Origin: Candidatus Eiseniibacteriota bacterium
GTDB taxonomy: Bacteria; Orphanbacterota; Orphanbacteria; Orphanbacterales; Orphanbacteraceae
Direction of reading: 5' to 3'
Assembly: GCA_024276995.1 (NCBI GenBank)
Contig: JAJRWB010000031.1
Coordinates: forward strand, 1 to 64,000
DNA length: 64,000 nt
Every line of letters starts with the position of its first letter. Position 1 is the stretch's first letter. The notes beneath the pieces are model-generated. The model had not been told where the DNA came from. It made no database searches and saw only the letters and a program-made list of their open reading frames with translations. Position numbers and translations under genes: made by a program. Below are positions 51,814 to 61,212 of this stretch, one piece after another.

Positions 51814-53838
51814 CTACATGAAGATGGGGGCGAGCACGAGCGACACCACCGACATCAGTTTGATCAGAATGTTGAGCGACGGGCCGGACGTATCCTTGAA
51901 CGGATCGCCCACGGTGTCGCCCACCACGGCCGCCTTGTGAGCGTCCGAACCTTTGCCGCCGAATGCCCCGGTTTCCATATATTTCTTCGCGTTGTCCCAC
52001 GCCCCTCCCGAATTCGCCATGAAGATCGCCAGGAGCACGCCGGAAACGGTCACACCGGCGAGGAGCCCGCCGAGAGCTTCCACATCGATCAGTCCGACCA
52101 CGACGGGAGTGATCACCGCCATCAGCCCGGGGAGGATCATCTCACGAATCGCCCCTCCCGTCGAGATGTCAACGCAGCGGGCGTAGTCGGGCTCGGCGGT
52201 CCCTTCCATGATCCCGGGGATCTCGCGGAACTGCCGGCGCACCTCCTCGATCATCTTGAACGCCGCCTTCCCGACGGCGCGCATCGACATGGACGAGAAG
52301 AGGTAGGGCATCATCCCGCCGACGAGCACACCGGCCATCACCTTCGGCTCGAGGATATTGAGTCCCTTCTCCTGCAGCCCCACCTTCGTAGTGAAGGCGC
52401 TGAACAGGGCGAGCGCGGTGAGCGCCGCCGACCCGATGGCGAAGCCCTTCCCGATCGCCGCGGTGGTGTTCCCCACGGCGTCGAGCTTGTCGGTGCGCTC
52501 GCGCACTTCCTTCCCGAGATGCGCCATCTCCGCTATGCCGCCGGCGTTGTCGGCGATCGGCCCGTAGGCGTCGACGGCGAGCTGGATCCCGATCGTCGAG
52601 AGCATGCCGAGCGCCGCCATGGCGATGCCGTAGAGTCCCGCCTGGGCGTGGGCGAGAAGGATCGCCCCGGCGATCACCAGCACGGGAAGCGCCGTCGATT
52701 GCATCCCGACGGCGAGGCCGCCGATGATATTCGTCGCGGCGCCCGTCTTCGAATCCTCGGCGATTCCCCGCGCCGGGGGGCGCGCCTCGGAAGTGTAGTA
52801 CTCGGTGATCAGCCCGATGGCGATACCGGCGACAAGACCACCCACCGTGGCGATGAACACGCCGAGGGCGTCCGCCGGTTTCAGCATGGCGTTGATCACG
52901 AACCAGGAGATCACGAGCATCCCCGCGCCGGCGCCGAAGGTTCCGATATTCAACGCAGCCTGCGGGTTTCCCCCTTCGCGGGTGCGGACGAAAAACGTAC
53001 CGATAATGGAAACGATGATCCCCACCGCCGCGAGAACGAGGGGGAGGAGGATCGGGCCGAAGTTCTCGTAGCTCCCGAAGGTGAGGCCGAGCACCATGCC
53101 GCCGACGATCGAGCCGACATACGACTCGAACAGGTCGGCGCCCATGCCGGCGACATCGCCCACGTTGTCGCCGACATTGTCGGCGATCACCGCCGGGTTC
53201 CTCGGATCATCTTCGGGGATTCCCGCTTCCACCTTGCCCACCAGGTCGGCGCCTACGTCGGCGGCCTTCGTGTAGATCCCTCCGCCCACACGCGCGAAAA
53301 GGGCGATCGAGCTGGCGCCGAGGCTGAAACCGGAGAGAACGGAAAGAACGCGATTCATCGGCCAGTGAAAACCGGAACCGGAATAGATAAGGAAAAGAAC
53401 GCTCAGCCCGAGGACGCCGAGGCCGGCGACGCACATCCCCATGACGCTGCCGCCGCCGAAGGCGACGCTCAGCCCCTTTGTCAGGCTCGTCCGTGCCGCC
53501 TGCGCGGTGCGCACGTTCGCCGCCGTGGCGACCCGCATCCCGAAGAACCCCGCAAGCGCCGAGCAGAGCGCCCCGCACAGGAACGACAATGCCACAAGCG
53601 GGTGCGTGTCCTCGCCTCTCGAAAAGAAGGCGAGCAGAATCGCGGCGATGATCACGAAAGGAATCAGCACCTTGTATTCGCGCGCGAGAAACGCCATCGC
53701 CCCCGTGCGCGTGTGCTTCGCGATGGTCTGCATCTCCTCGGTGCCCGCATCCTGGCGGTTCACCCACAAAGAGCGCATCCACGCATACACGAGGGCAACC
53801 ACCCCCGCTGCGGGAATGAGGATCAACGAGTTCGCCAT
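51814..53838 (-). CDS. hppA: membrane-bound ion-pumping pyrophosphatase
   Basis: A 674-aa polytopic enzyme that couples pyrophosphate hydrolysis to H+ (or Na+) export. Pyrophosphate-binding motifs are complete: [28 protein letters not shown] and the C-terminal [14 protein letters not shown]. In [10 protein letters not shown] the residue after the threonines is Ala rather than the Lys of K+-independent enzymes, which points to the K+-dependent class. Whether it pumps H+ or Na+ cannot be decided here. Its place in a translation operon would let it recover energy from pyrophosphate released by nearby biosynthesis. Confidence 0.95.
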   Translation of the reverse strand: MANSLILIPAAGVVALVYAWMRSLWVNRQDAGTEEMQTIAKHTRTGAMAFLAREYKVLIPFVIIAAILLAFFSRGEDTHPLVALSFLCGALCSALAGFFGMRVATAANVRTAQAARTSLTKGLSVAFGGGSVMGMCVAGLGVLGLSVLFLIYSGSGFHWPMNRVLSVLSGFSLGASSIALFARVGGGIYTKAADVGADLVGKVEAGIPEDDPRNPAVIADNVGDNVGDVAGMGADLFESYVGSIVGGMVLGLTFGSYENFGPILLPLVLAAVGIIVSIIGTFFVRTREGGNPQAALNIGTFGAGAGMLVISWFVINAMLKPADALGVFIATVGGLVAGIAIGLITEYYTSEARPPARGIAEDSKTGAATNIIGGLAVGMQSTALPVLVIAGAILLAHAQAGLYGIAMAALGMLSTIGIQLAVDAYGPIADNAGGIAEMAHLGKEVRERTDKLDAVGNTTAAIGKGFAIGSAALTALALFSAFTTKVGLQEKGLNILEPKVMAGVLVGGMMPYLFSSMSMRAVGKAAFKMIEEVRRQFREIPGIMEGTAEPDYARCVDISTGGAIREMILPGLMAVITPVVVGLIDVEALGGLLAGVTVSGVLLAIFMANSGGAWDNAKKYMETGAFGGKGSDAHKAAVVGDTVGDPFKDTSGPSLNILIKLMSVVSLVLAPIFM

Positions 53839-53869
53839 GTTGTCCCGTACCTTTCCTTGACGAGCGTCT

Positions 53870-54421
53870 CTATCGGTTGCATTGCTCCATCGCCCTGTCG
53901 ATCCCGTCCGATACCCACAGCCGGACCGAATCGACCGCGCGGGCGATCATCTCATCCACGGCCCGCCGTTCGTGATTACCGAACGGGGTAAGCACGAAGT
54001 CGGCCAGCTCACCGGGGTCCTCCGGGGAACCGATTCCGAGCCGAAGCCTTTGAAACTCCTCGCTGCCCAGGCTTTCGATGATCGATCGAAGCCCTTTCTG
54101 TCCGCCGTCCCCACCCCGTTTTCGCAGGCGCAGCTTTCCGAGGGGAAGGTGGACGTCATCGGATACCACCAGAATCGATCCCGGATCGAGTCGGAAATCA
54201 TCGAGCAGGTCCGCCACGGCGCGACCGCTTCTATTCATATAAGTCAGCGGCTTCGCGAGAAGAAATCGCTTCCCCGAGATCCTCCCGCCGCGATACATGT
54301 ACGATCCGCGCGGCTCGAACGGCGCATCGCCGGCAAGCGCGTCGAGCACGAGGAAGCCGGCATTGTGCCTCGTATTCCCGTACTCTCTCCCGGGATTGCC
54401 AAGCCCCACTACGGCGAGCAT
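53870..54421 (-). CDS. pth: peptidyl-tRNA hydrolase
   Basis: A 183-aa Pth enzyme that frees tRNA from aborted peptidyl-tRNA. Signature: [11 protein letters not shown] and T-R-H-N-A-G-F with the catalytic His, P-L-T-Y-M-N-R-S-G and [15 protein letters not shown] with the catalytic Asp, then G-G-Q-K-G-L-R-S-I. It is 62 bases after rplY in the ctc-pth order found widely in bacteria. Confidence 0.95.
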   Translation of the reverse strand: MLAVVGLGNPGREYGNTRHNAGFLVLDALAGDAPFEPRGSYMYRGGRISGKRFLLAKPLTYMNRSGRAVADLLDDFRLDPGSILVVSDDVHLPLGKLRLRKRGGDGGQKGLRSIIESLGSEEFQRLRLGIGSPEDPGELADFVLTPFGNHERRAVDEMIARAVDSVRLWVSDGIDRAMEQCNR

Positions 54422-54482
54422 GACCCGGTCCGCCGCGCGACGGCCATGCCGGCAACCGGCGACGAAACGAAGCGAAAAATGA

Positions 54483-55169
54483 CTACGACTCCTCCGTCTT
54501 CTTCTCTTCGTCTCCGCCTTCCGAGGAAGCCGCGCCCTCTTCGGCGCCTTCCGCCTCGGCGCCCTCTTCGGCGCCCTCGGCCTCCTCTTCCTTCGCCACT
54601 TCCTCGATACGCGGCATGGCGATCGAAACGACCGCGGCGTCGCCGGCGGTGAGGAACTCCTCGTTACCGACCTTCTCGATTTCGTCGACCCGGATCGTGT
54701 CGCCGACCATCATGGAGGTCACATCGATGGTGTACTTCTCCGGAATCTCCCCGGGAAGGGAGAGAATCTGGATCTCTCTTTGGTGTACCGCCATGATCCC
54801 GCCGTACGTCCGGACCCCCTCCGATTCGCCCTCGATCACCACCGGAACGGCGACGTTGTACTTTCTCGTCATATCCACCTTGAGCAGATCGCAATGGATG
54901 ATATCCCTCGTGGTCGGGTGACGCTGCACTTCACGGATCACCGACTTGACCGGCTCCTTTCCCCCTTCGATGTTCAGGTCGATCAGGAGGGTGGTTCCCC
55001 GGCCCTCCTTCAGCACCGGCAGGAGAGAGGCGGTTTCGATGTTGAGCATCTCCGCCTCGCCGCCCGATCCGTAAAGCACGGCAGGCACCACGCCGCAGCG
55101 TCTTTGCGCCTTCACTTCACTCTTTTTCGCCCCGCTTCTGCGGGTGACGTTCATTGTCGCTGTCTGCAT
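54483..55169 (-). CDS. rplY: 50S ribosomal protein L25, general stress (Ctc) form
   Basis: A 228-aa L25. The N-terminal domain (about 1-95) is the 5S rRNA-binding part (R-R-C-G-V-V-P-A-V-L-Y-G; I-H-C-D-L-L-K-V-D). The TL5/Ctc-type second domain spans about 100-185 (L-S-L-P-G-E-I-P-E-K-Y-T-I-D-V). A very acidic tail rich in Glu and Ala ends the protein. It is the second gene after prs. Confidence 0.92.
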   Translation of the reverse strand: MQTATMNVTRRSGAKKSEVKAQRRCGVVPAVLYGSGGEAEMLNIETASLLPVLKEGRGTTLLIDLNIEGGKEPVKSVIREVQRHPTTRDIIHCDLLKVDMTRKYNVAVPVVIEGESEGVRTYGGIMAVHQREIQILSLPGEIPEKYTIDVTSMMVGDTIRVDEIEKVGNEEFLTAGDAAVVSIAMPRIEEVAKEEEAEGAEEGAEAEGAEEGAASSEGGDEEKKTEES

Positions 55170-55217
55170 CTTCTTCTTCTCCTGGGGCTGTCCACCCCGA
55201 AGGCATTCGGACCGCCC

Positions 55218-56150
55218 CTACTCCACAAAGAGGGAACTGACCGATTCTTCCCGATGAATCCGCTGTATCGCCTCGCCCAGCAGTCCGGCCACGCTGAGCA
55301 CCTCGATCTTGTCACTCCCGCCCTTGAGCGGGATCGTGTCGGTGACGGTAACCTCACGGATCGGTGAATCGTTGATCCGCGAGAGCGCCTCCCCCGACAG
55401 AACCGGATGGGTGCACGCCGCGTAGATATCGAGGGCGCCCTCCGCCTTCAATCTCGCGGCCGCCGCGACGAGCGTGCCCGCCGTGTCGATCAGGTCGTCC
55501 ACGATCAGCACGTTCTTGTCCTTCACGTCGCCGATGACGTGGTACACCTCGGCCACGTTCGGCTCCGGCCTCCTCTTGTCGATAATCGCGAGGTCCGCGC
55601 CGAGCCTTTTCGCGTACGCCCGTGACATCTTCACGCTTCCGATATCGGGCGCCACCACCACGAGGTCGCTCAGCCCCTTCCCCTCGTAATGGCGAACGAG
55701 CACGGGAGCCGAGTAGAGATGATCCAGGGGGATATCGAAGAACCCCTGGATCTGGCTCGAGTGCAGGTCCATGGTCAGCACACGGTCGGCGCCCGCCACG
55801 GTGATCAGGTTCGCCACCACCTTGGCGGAAATCGCCACCCGCGGGCGGTCTTTCCTGTCCTGCCGCGCATAGCCGAAGTACGGAATCACCGCCGTTACAC
55901 GGCGCGCGGAAGCCCGCTTCAACGCGTCGATCATCAGCAGGAGCGTCAGCAGGTTCTCGGCGGGCGAAAACGTAGGCTGCACGACAAAGGCGTCCACACC
56001 CCTGGCGTTCTCGCCGATCATCACGTTCACCTCGCCGTCGGCGAAGGAACGGATATGCATCGCCGATAGACGGCTCCCCATGGCGCCGGCGATCCGCCGG
56101 GAAAGCTCCCGGTTCGCAGGTCCGGCAAAGACTTTGCAGCTACCGTTCAT
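55218..56150 (-). CDS. prs: ribose-phosphate pyrophosphokinase (PRPP synthetase)
   Basis: A 310-aa class I PRPP synthetase: ribose 5-phosphate + ATP to PRPP. Motifs: F-A-D-G-E-V-N-V near the start, V-I-P-Y-F-G-Y-A-R-Q-D-R-K (ATP loop), M-D-L-H-S-S-Q-I-Q-G-F-F and the PRPP loop I-V-D-D-L-I-D-T-A-G-T-L. The frame continues to 56264, but the ATG at 56150 has GGAGG four bases upstream and gives the usual length. First gene of the long translation operon; a near-consensus promoter lies 46 bases upstream. Confidence 0.95.
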   Translation of the reverse strand: MNGSCKVFAGPANRELSRRIAGAMGSRLSAMHIRSFADGEVNVMIGENARGVDAFVVQPTFSPAENLLTLLLMIDALKRASARRVTAVIPYFGYARQDRKDRPRVAISAKVVANLITVAGADRVLTMDLHSSQIQGFFDIPLDHLYSAPVLVRHYEGKGLSDLVVVAPDIGSVKMSRAYAKRLGADLAIIDKRRPEPNVAEVYHVIGDVKDKNVLIVDDLIDTAGTLVAAAARLKAEGALDIYAACTHPVLSGEALSRINDSPIREVTVTDTIPLKGGSDKIEVLSVAGLLGEAIQRIHREESVSSLFVE

Positions 56151-56195
56151 CCTGCCTCCGCGGGCTTCCCGGGCCCCGAAAACCACAGACGGATC

Positions 56196-56224
56196 ATTAT
56201 AGGCCCGCGCACGCGGCGAGTCAA
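56196..56224 (-). promoter_or_regulatory. near-consensus sigma70 promoter of the prs operon
   Basis: Minus strand: -35 TTGACT (56219-56224), exactly 17 bases, -10 TATAAT (56196-56201). Start point near 56189, giving a leader of about 39 bases to the prs ATG. It is the strongest promoter match in the window and probably drives prs through the downstream ribosomal genes. Confidence 0.85.
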
Positions 56225-56309
56225 GAAAAAGTCGACCACTCGGAGAGAGGGGGAAAAGGGGCAACTCGGCGGGGCACAGTCGGTTCCGCCTCCGCCCCGG
56301 TTCGCTGTC

Positions 56310-56384
56310 TGGCTGGGGCGGGAGGATTCGAACCTCCGAATGCGGGCTCCAAAGGCCCGTGCCTTACCGCTTGGCGACGCCCCA
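56310..56384 (-). tRNA. tRNA-Gln (anticodon TTG)
   Basis: A complete 75-base tRNA on the minus strand. The acceptor TGGGGCG pairs with CGCCCCA. The anticodon stem CGGGC/GCCCG encloses the loop CTTTGGA, so the anticodon is TTG (reads CAA and CAG). The T arm contains GGTTCGAATCC. The sequence ends G then an encoded CCA (56310-56312). It sits between spoVG and prs, a placement seen in several phyla. Confidence 0.95.
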
Positions 56385-56410
56385 ATATCCACACGGAGCG
56401 CCCGGCGGGA

Positions 56411-56695
56411 TTACAGAGCGTTCGAGACGACGCCGGAAGGACGGGAGAGTTCCGCCTCGTACTCTCCGATCACCGCGCTCTCGATCCTCTCCCGCATGGT
56501 GCTGTTGATCGGGTGGGCGATGTCCTGGAAGGTGCCGTCCGGTCGTCGCCGGCTCGGCATCGCCACGAACAGGCCCTTGTTCCCCTGGATCACCTTGAGC
56601 CCCCGAACGACGAAACAGTTGTCGAACGTCACACTGGCGAAAGCCTTCAGCTTGTCGTCCGTTCGGATAGTGACACGGACTTCGGAGATCTCCAT
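56411..56695 (-). CDS. spoVG: SpoVG family protein
   Basis: A 94-aa nucleic-acid-binding protein. Family blocks: M-E-I-S-E-V-R-V-T-I, F-V-V-R-G-L-K-V-I-Q-G, L-F-V-A-M-P-S-R-R-R-P-D-G and D-I-A-H-P-I-N. SpoVG is a site-specific DNA/RNA-binding regulator, despite its name common in non-sporulating bacteria. I choose the ATG at 56695 for the family start; a GTG at 56704 is too close to the AGGAGG. It lies 28 bases downstream of ispE, the same pairing seen in Firmicutes. Confidence 0.93.
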   Translation of the reverse strand: MEISEVRVTIRTDDKLKAFASVTFDNCFVVRGLKVIQGNKGLFVAMPSRRRPDGTFQDIAHPINSTMRERIESAVIGEYEAELSRPSGVVSNAL

Positions 56696-56723
56696 TGGGA
56701 CCACACCCTCCTGGTTTCGACCG

Positions 56724-57608
56724 CTACGCTCCCGAGCAGGTCCGTATCCGGAAACCGCAGCTCACAGGGTGGACGACGGCGGCGAACCGGCCGTCGTCAA
56801 ATCTCGAAAGAAGCGTTCCATCGTTCTCCTCCCGGTCGAGGAAGGCGAAAACCGACGGGCCGCTGCCGCTCATGATCGCGTTGGAATGCGCGGCGGAAGA
56901 GACGCGATCGATCATTGCCTTGACGATGGGATAGGTGGGCAATACCGCGTCCTCCAGCCGGTTGAATAAGGAGATCCCCCGGGCCGCCGTTCCCACGCCG
57001 GGAACGGATCCGATCCCCATATTAGAAAAGGAAGATCCCCTTGTCAATCGTAATCGATCTAACTCTTTGTAGACCAATGAACTACTTATTTCGACCGGCG
57101 GCGTTACCAGAAGAAGCCTCTCCGACGCGGCGAGGGAGACGATAGGTTCCACTTCTTCCCCCCTCCCCCGGCAGATCGCGGCGCCGCCATGAAAGAAGAA
57201 CGGCACGTCCGAGCCGAGACGACCGCCGAGTTTCTTGAGGTCTTCCGCAGACGCGCCGAGCGACCAGAGCGCCGACAACCCGGCGAGCACCGCAGCCGCA
57301 TCGCTGCTTCCTCCGCCGAGGCCGGCGACGGCGGGAATCTTCTTGGCGATTTGGATGGCGCACGCCGCGGGGACGGCGGCTTCGCGGGCGAGGAGCTTCG
57401 CGGCGGCCCAGACGATATTCCCTTCTCCCTGCGGCACCGACGGATCGTCGGCGACCACCGAGAGCGCCTCCGCCTCCTCGAGGGTGATCGTGTCGGCGAC
57501 GGAGACCGCCTGCATCACCGTTTCGATCTCGTGGTAGCCGTCCGGCCGGGGAGGACCGACCTCGAGGGAGAGGTTCACCTTGGCGAAAGCTTCCACGCGG
57601 ATCAACAC
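56724..57608 (-). CDS. ispE: 4-diphosphocytidyl-2-C-methyl-D-erythritol kinase
   Basis: A 294-aa GHMP kinase of the MEP isoprenoid pathway: CDP-methylerythritol to its 2-phosphate. Motifs: A-F-A-K-V-N-L-S-L with the catalytic Lys, the ATP loop P-A-V-A-G-L-G-G-G-S-S-D-A-A-A, and the C-terminal M-S-G-S-G-P-S-V-F. It is 10 bases downstream of the UbiA-type gene, which consumes polyprenyl phosphate made from MEP-pathway units. Confidence 0.94.
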   Translation of the reverse strand: MLIRVEAFAKVNLSLEVGPPRPDGYHEIETVMQAVSVADTITLEEAEALSVVADDPSVPQGEGNIVWAAAKLLAREAAVPAACAIQIAKKIPAVAGLGGGSSDAAAVLAGLSALWSLGASAEDLKKLGGRLGSDVPFFFHGGAAICRGRGEEVEPIVSLAASERLLLVTPPVEISSSLVYKELDRLRLTRGSSFSNMGIGSVPGVGTAARGISLFNRLEDAVLPTYPIVKAMIDRVSSAAHSNAIMSGSGPSVFAFLDREENDGTLLSRFDDGRFAAVVHPVSCGFRIRTCSGA

Positions 57609-57618
57609 TCACCCCCGG

Positions 57619-58506
57619 TCAGGGAATGTAGAGAATCACGAGGACCGCCGCGGTCCACAGGGCGATGTTCACCAAGGTCGGCCTGTCGGAGAGGAGCGCC
57701 TCGGCCGGGTTCCCCCCCATCCCCTTCTGCAGAACGAGGTACATGTAGCGGAAGAGGCCGTACGTGACGAAGGGGATCGTATAGATCAGCCCGTCGGTTC
57801 CGAACTTCGCCACCGTGTCGGGCCAGATCGTGTAGAGCGAGAACGAGAGCATCGTCGCGCCGGTGGTGACGGCGATGATGTGATCGATCAGCTCGACGGT
57901 GTACTTGCCGAGCGCCGCCCTGTGGGAGGCGGCTCCTTCGTCGAGGAGCACCAATTCGTTCCTCCTCTTGCAGACCGCGAGAAAGAGAGAGCCGAAGAAG
58001 GTGCATACCAGAAGCCACGGGGAGAGAAGCACCTCGGGGTCGACCGCCCGGAGCGCCTGGACGCCCGCGATCGCCCGGATCAGGAAGCCGATGGAGATCG
58101 AAAGAACGTCGAGGATCACCATGTGTTTCAGCCGGTACGAATACGCCACGTTGAGGACGAAGTAGATCGCCAAGCACAGCCCGAAACCGGGCCAGATGAG
58201 GAACCCGGCGAGCATCGAACCGGCGGCGAGAATCGCGACCGCGCTCCAGGCGACGGCGGGGGAGAGCGCACTCGATGCGATCGGCCTGTTCCTTTTCACC
58301 GGATGGGCGCGGTCTTTCTCGCGGTCGACGAGATCGTTCAGGATATAGATGCTCGACGCGACGAACGAGAAGAGGAGAAAACCCTCGGCCGCGCGAAAAA
58401 GGAAGGGAAGCTCGAACGCATGATGAGAAAAGACGAGCCCGGCGAAGAGAAGAACATTCTTCGACCATTCCTTCGGCCGGCACGAGCAGATCAGGGCGCT
58501 CAGCAT
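57619..58506 (-). CDS. UbiA-family prenyl-phosphate phosphoribosyltransferase-like protein
   Basis: A 295-aa integral membrane prenyltransferase with about eight segments. The catalytic Asp motif is N-D-L-V-D-R-E-K-D-R-A-H-P, followed by R-N-R-P-I-A-S. The closest described group, decaprenylphosphate phosphoribosyltransferase, joins PRPP to polyprenyl phosphate to make decaprenylphosphoryl arabinose or ribose for cell-wall glycans; bacteria outside actinobacteria have many such genes. The second Asp motif (I-L-D-V-L-S) is less typical. It overlaps uridine kinase by one base. Confidence 0.8.
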   Translation of the reverse strand: MLSALICSCRPKEWSKNVLLFAGLVFSHHAFELPFLFRAAEGFLLFSFVASSIYILNDLVDREKDRAHPVKRNRPIASSALSPAVAWSAVAILAAGSMLAGFLIWPGFGLCLAIYFVLNVAYSYRLKHMVILDVLSISIGFLIRAIAGVQALRAVDPEVLLSPWLLVCTFFGSLFLAVCKRRNELVLLDEGAASHRAALGKYTVELIDHIIAVTTGATMLSFSLYTIWPDTVAKFGTDGLIYTIPFVTYGLFRYMYLVLQKGMGGNPAEALLSDRPTLVNIALWTAAVLVILYIP

Positions 58507-59135
58507 TACTCCCCCCCCTCGGAAAGGATGTCCCGGATGCGCGAGAGAATCATGTCGATCGCCACCTGGTTGTGCCCTCCCCGGGGGACGACGAGATCGG
58601 CGTAGCGCTTCGACGGCTCGACGAACTGCTGGTGCATCGGCTTGACCGTCCTGAGATACTGCTCGATGGCGGAAGGGATCGTTCTCCCCCTGTCGCGCAC
58701 ATCCCGCCGGAGCCTTCGGATCAGCCGCTCGTCCTCGTCGCAGTCGACGAAAATGCGGATGCTCATCCGGCTGCGCAGCTCCGGGTTCTCGAGCACCAGG
58801 ATTCCCTCGAGGAGGATGACCGGCGACGGCACCACGGTGACCGTCTTTTCGGTGCGCGTGTGATCGACGAAGCTGTAGACCGGGCGTTCCACCGCCTTGT
58901 TATCGAGCAGCTCGGCGATGTGGCGAAGAAGGAGTTCGTTGTCGAAGGCGCCCGGGTGGTCGTAGTTGATCTGTGCCCTCTCTTCGAAGGTGAGATCGCT
59001 CCGGTCGAGGTAATAGGCGTCATGGCTGAGAATCGCCACGCCTCGCCCCCGCAGCTCGCGGGCGAGCCTCACCGAGAGGGTCGTTTTCCCCGAGCCGCTC
59101 CCCCCCGCGAGGCCGATCACCACCGGTTGCGCCAT
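58506..59135 (-). CDS. udk: uridine kinase
   Basis: A 209-aa P-loop kinase, uridine/cytidine + NTP to UMP/CMP. P-loop G-G-S-G-S-G-K-T-T near residue 12, substrate segment D-A-Y-Y-L-D-R-S-D-L and D-H-P-G-A-F-D, and the lid R-R-L-R-R-D-V-R-D-R-G-R-T. The frame extends to 59192, but the ATG at 59135 matches the family N-terminus. Its stop and the next start share one base. Confidence 0.93.
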   Translation of the reverse strand: MAQPVVIGLAGGSGSGKTTLSVRLARELRGRGVAILSHDAYYLDRSDLTFEERAQINYDHPGAFDNELLLRHIAELLDNKAVERPVYSFVDHTRTEKTVTVVPSPVILLEGILVLENPELRSRMSIRIFVDCDEDERLIRRLRRDVRDRGRTIPSAIEQYLRTVKPMHQQFVEPSKRYADLVVPRGGHNQVAIDMILSRIRDILSEGGE

Positions 59136-59160
59136 TTCCCCTGTCCTGGTCCGCGACCGC

Positions 59161-59520
59161 TCACGACCGGGAGACGAGAAACACGCCGCCACAGATCACG
59201 AGGGTTCCGAGGATCCGGTAGAAATCCACGTCTTCCTTGAAGAGAAACCGGGAGGCCACCACCACCACCACGTAGCTGAAGCTCACCATCGGGTAGGCCC
59301 AGCTCACCTCCACCCGCGAAAGAACGATCATCCACACGAGCGCCGAGAGTCCATACAGGATGAATCCGGTCACCACGTACGGATTCGCGAAGGCGCCGAC
59401 CATTTTCTCGATCACGTGGGACTGGGTGATCTTGCCCACCGTATTCATCCCGTATTTCAAAGTGAGCTGTCCGATCGACCCGAGGGTTACACAGAAGAGA
59501 ATCATCAACAGGTTCTTCAC
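59161..59520 (-). CDS. four-helix SMR/EamA-like membrane protein
   Basis: A 119-aa protein of four transmembrane helices, the size of small multidrug resistance proteins and ArnE/ArnF-type flippases. It has a Q-L-T-L-K-Y-G-M-N segment after helix 1 and a V-S-W-A-Y-P-M in helix 3, but the membrane-embedded Glu of SMR exporters is not obvious, so a polyprenyl-sugar flippase role is more likely. The start is GTG at 59520 with AAAGGA upstream. It lies between udk and the polysaccharide genes. Confidence 0.75.
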   Translation of the reverse strand: MKNLLMILFCVTLGSIGQLTLKYGMNTVGKITQSHVIEKMVGAFANPYVVTGFILYGLSALVWMIVLSRVEVSWAYPMVSFSYVVVVVASRFLFKEDVDFYRILGTLVICGGVFLVSRS

Positions 59521-59623
59521 CGAGCCAGTCCTTTCCGAGCTCGGCCGCCGGCCACCAGACGCCGGCCCCTCGCTGCATGAACGCTCATGTTAGCCAATCC
59601 ATCGGGGGAAGCGCAAGACGAAA

Positions 59624-61039
59624 TCAGGCGGCGGGCTGGGATGAACTCGACTCGAGGGCGTGGCTCATCACATGACGGAATGTGAGAAGGAGGATCTTCA
59701 GGTCGAGGAGAAGAGACCAGTTTTCCACGTAGAACAGATCGTAGCGCGTCCGCTCCTCCACCGAGGTGTCCCCGCGAAGGCCATGGACCTGGGCCCATCC
59801 GGTCATGCCCGATTTCACTCGATGGCGGTCGAAATAGCGGGGGATTTCCCGCTCGAACCGGCGGACGAAGTACGGTCGTTCCGGTCGGGGACCGACGAGT
59901 GCCATCCGGCCGGTGAGCACATTCCACAGCTGCGGCAGCTCGTCGAGGCTCGTGCGCCTGAGGAACGCCCCGATCCGCGTACAGCGACTATCGTCGCGCC
60001 CGGCGAAGACGGGGCCGGTTTTCGACTCGGCGCCGGTCACCATGGTGCGGAACTTGTAGATCCGGAACACTCGTCCGTCCCGGCCGATCCGGGTCTGGGC
60101 ATAGAAGATCGGACCGGGCGAATCGAGCCGGATCGCCGCGGCGAGAAGCGGGAGGAGCGGGAGGAGCGCGACGAGGAGAACGAGAGAGAAGGCGATGTCG
60201 AACGAGCGCTTCACGAAGCGGTTCCACGATTCGAGGGGGAAGCCCTTCACACCGAGGAGAGGGATGCCGTCCATTTCGCTGAGACGCACCCTCTCGCCGA
60301 AGCGCCCGTAGAGATCGGGAACGATTTCCACCTCGAGGGGAAGCGATTCGCACGATCGGATCACCTCCACCGTCTTCTCACGCATCTCGTGTGGAAGGGC
60401 GATGAACACCTTGTCGATCTGCTCGTCGCGGGCAATGCGCGCCACGTCACCGGTGTCCCCCAGGAGCGGCGCGCCTTCCGGCGGTTCGATTCCGTCGGCG
60501 GCGGCGAAGCCGACGAGATGGTAGCCGAATTCGGGCCGACCTTCGATGCGGGCCATCACCTCGCGGGCAAGCCGTCCCCCTCCGACAAGGAGGACACGCT
60601 GCACATCGTAGCCGCGACGGCGGATCCATGTCCGGAACGCACGCACCGCCTGGCGCGAGAAAAGGAGCGTCACGAAGGCGAGGGGGATCGCCAGGAAAAG
60701 GAAGATCCTCGAATACGACACGCCCCTGTAAAGGAAGCCGGCCGACATGGTGAAGAGCGAGCCGAGGAGAGTCCCCTTCAAGAGGAGGAGCGCCTCGTCG
60801 GTCCGGTTCAAACCCTTCCGTGGATCATAAAGGCCGAGAAAGCCGAAGAGAACGGACCAGCCCGACGCGACGATCACGATGCCGGGAAGGTACTTTTCAA
60901 AGGGGGGGATCCCCTCGGGCGACGCGAACCAACCCGAGCCGAAACGGATCCAGAAGGCGGCGGACACGGCGAAAACCACCGACAGCCAGTCGGAGAGGAG
61001 TGAGAGCACCGCCATAGTGAGTGGCGCCTTCTTGTGCAT
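59624..61039 (-). CDS. polyprenyl-phosphate sugar-1-phosphate transferase (WbaP/WcaJ type)
   Basis: A 471-aa initiating enzyme of surface polysaccharide. Four to five N-terminal membrane helices, a nucleotide-binding-like CoA_binding_3 domain in the middle ([10 protein letters not shown]), then the C-terminal bacterial sugar transferase domain: [24 protein letters not shown] and L-V-G-P-R-P-E-R-P. It transfers hexose-1-phosphate from UDP-sugar to undecaprenyl phosphate. Start at ATG 61039 with GGAGG six bases upstream; the frame opens at 61063. Confidence 0.9.
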   Translation of the reverse strand: MHKKAPLTMAVLSLLSDWLSVVFAVSAAFWIRFGSGWFASPEGIPPFEKYLPGIVIVASGWSVLFGFLGLYDPRKGLNRTDEALLLLKGTLLGSLFTMSAGFLYRGVSYSRIFLFLAIPLAFVTLLFSRQAVRAFRTWIRRRGYDVQRVLLVGGGRLAREVMARIEGRPEFGYHLVGFAAADGIEPPEGAPLLGDTGDVARIARDEQIDKVFIALPHEMREKTVEVIRSCESLPLEVEIVPDLYGRFGERVRLSEMDGIPLLGVKGFPLESWNRFVKRSFDIAFSLVLLVALLPLLPLLAAAIRLDSPGPIFYAQTRIGRDGRVFRIYKFRTMVTGAESKTGPVFAGRDDSRCTRIGAFLRRTSLDELPQLWNVLTGRMALVGPRPERPYFVRRFEREIPRYFDRHRVKSGMTGWAQVHGLRGDTSVEERTRYDLFYVENWSLLLDLKILLLTFRHVMSHALESSSSQPAA

Positions 61040-61091
61040 GCGAACCCTCCAGGAGCAGCCCACGCCCCCTGTGGGCAGAGTGCGACTTATA

Positions 61092-61120
61092 AGGATAATT
61101 TACGGGGCTGCGCCCGGCAA
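61092..61120 (-). promoter_or_regulatory. candidate promoter of the sugar transferase gene
   Basis: Minus strand: -35 TTGCCG (61115-61120), 17 bases, -10 TATCCT (61092-61097) inside an A/T-rich patch. Start near 61085, about 46 bases before the ATG. Confidence 0.4.
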
Positions 61121-61212
61121 GCGGAAACGGGGGAGAGGCCGGCACGGGGAAGGCTTCGTCGTTCCGGTACGAGAGGCGGCAGCACTCCCGCGTGGACCCC
61201 CGTTGCGGTCGG

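Noticed and set aside
51337-53991. Plus-strand open frame of 884 codons opposite hppA and rpsF
   Set aside because: Antisense to certain genes, with repetitive His/Asp/Glu composition produced by the codon bias of the opposite strand.
61040-61212. Small gene between the sugar transferase and GT4 genes
   Set aside because: No frame with a ribosome site; the stretch is better explained as promoter and 3' untranslated sequence.
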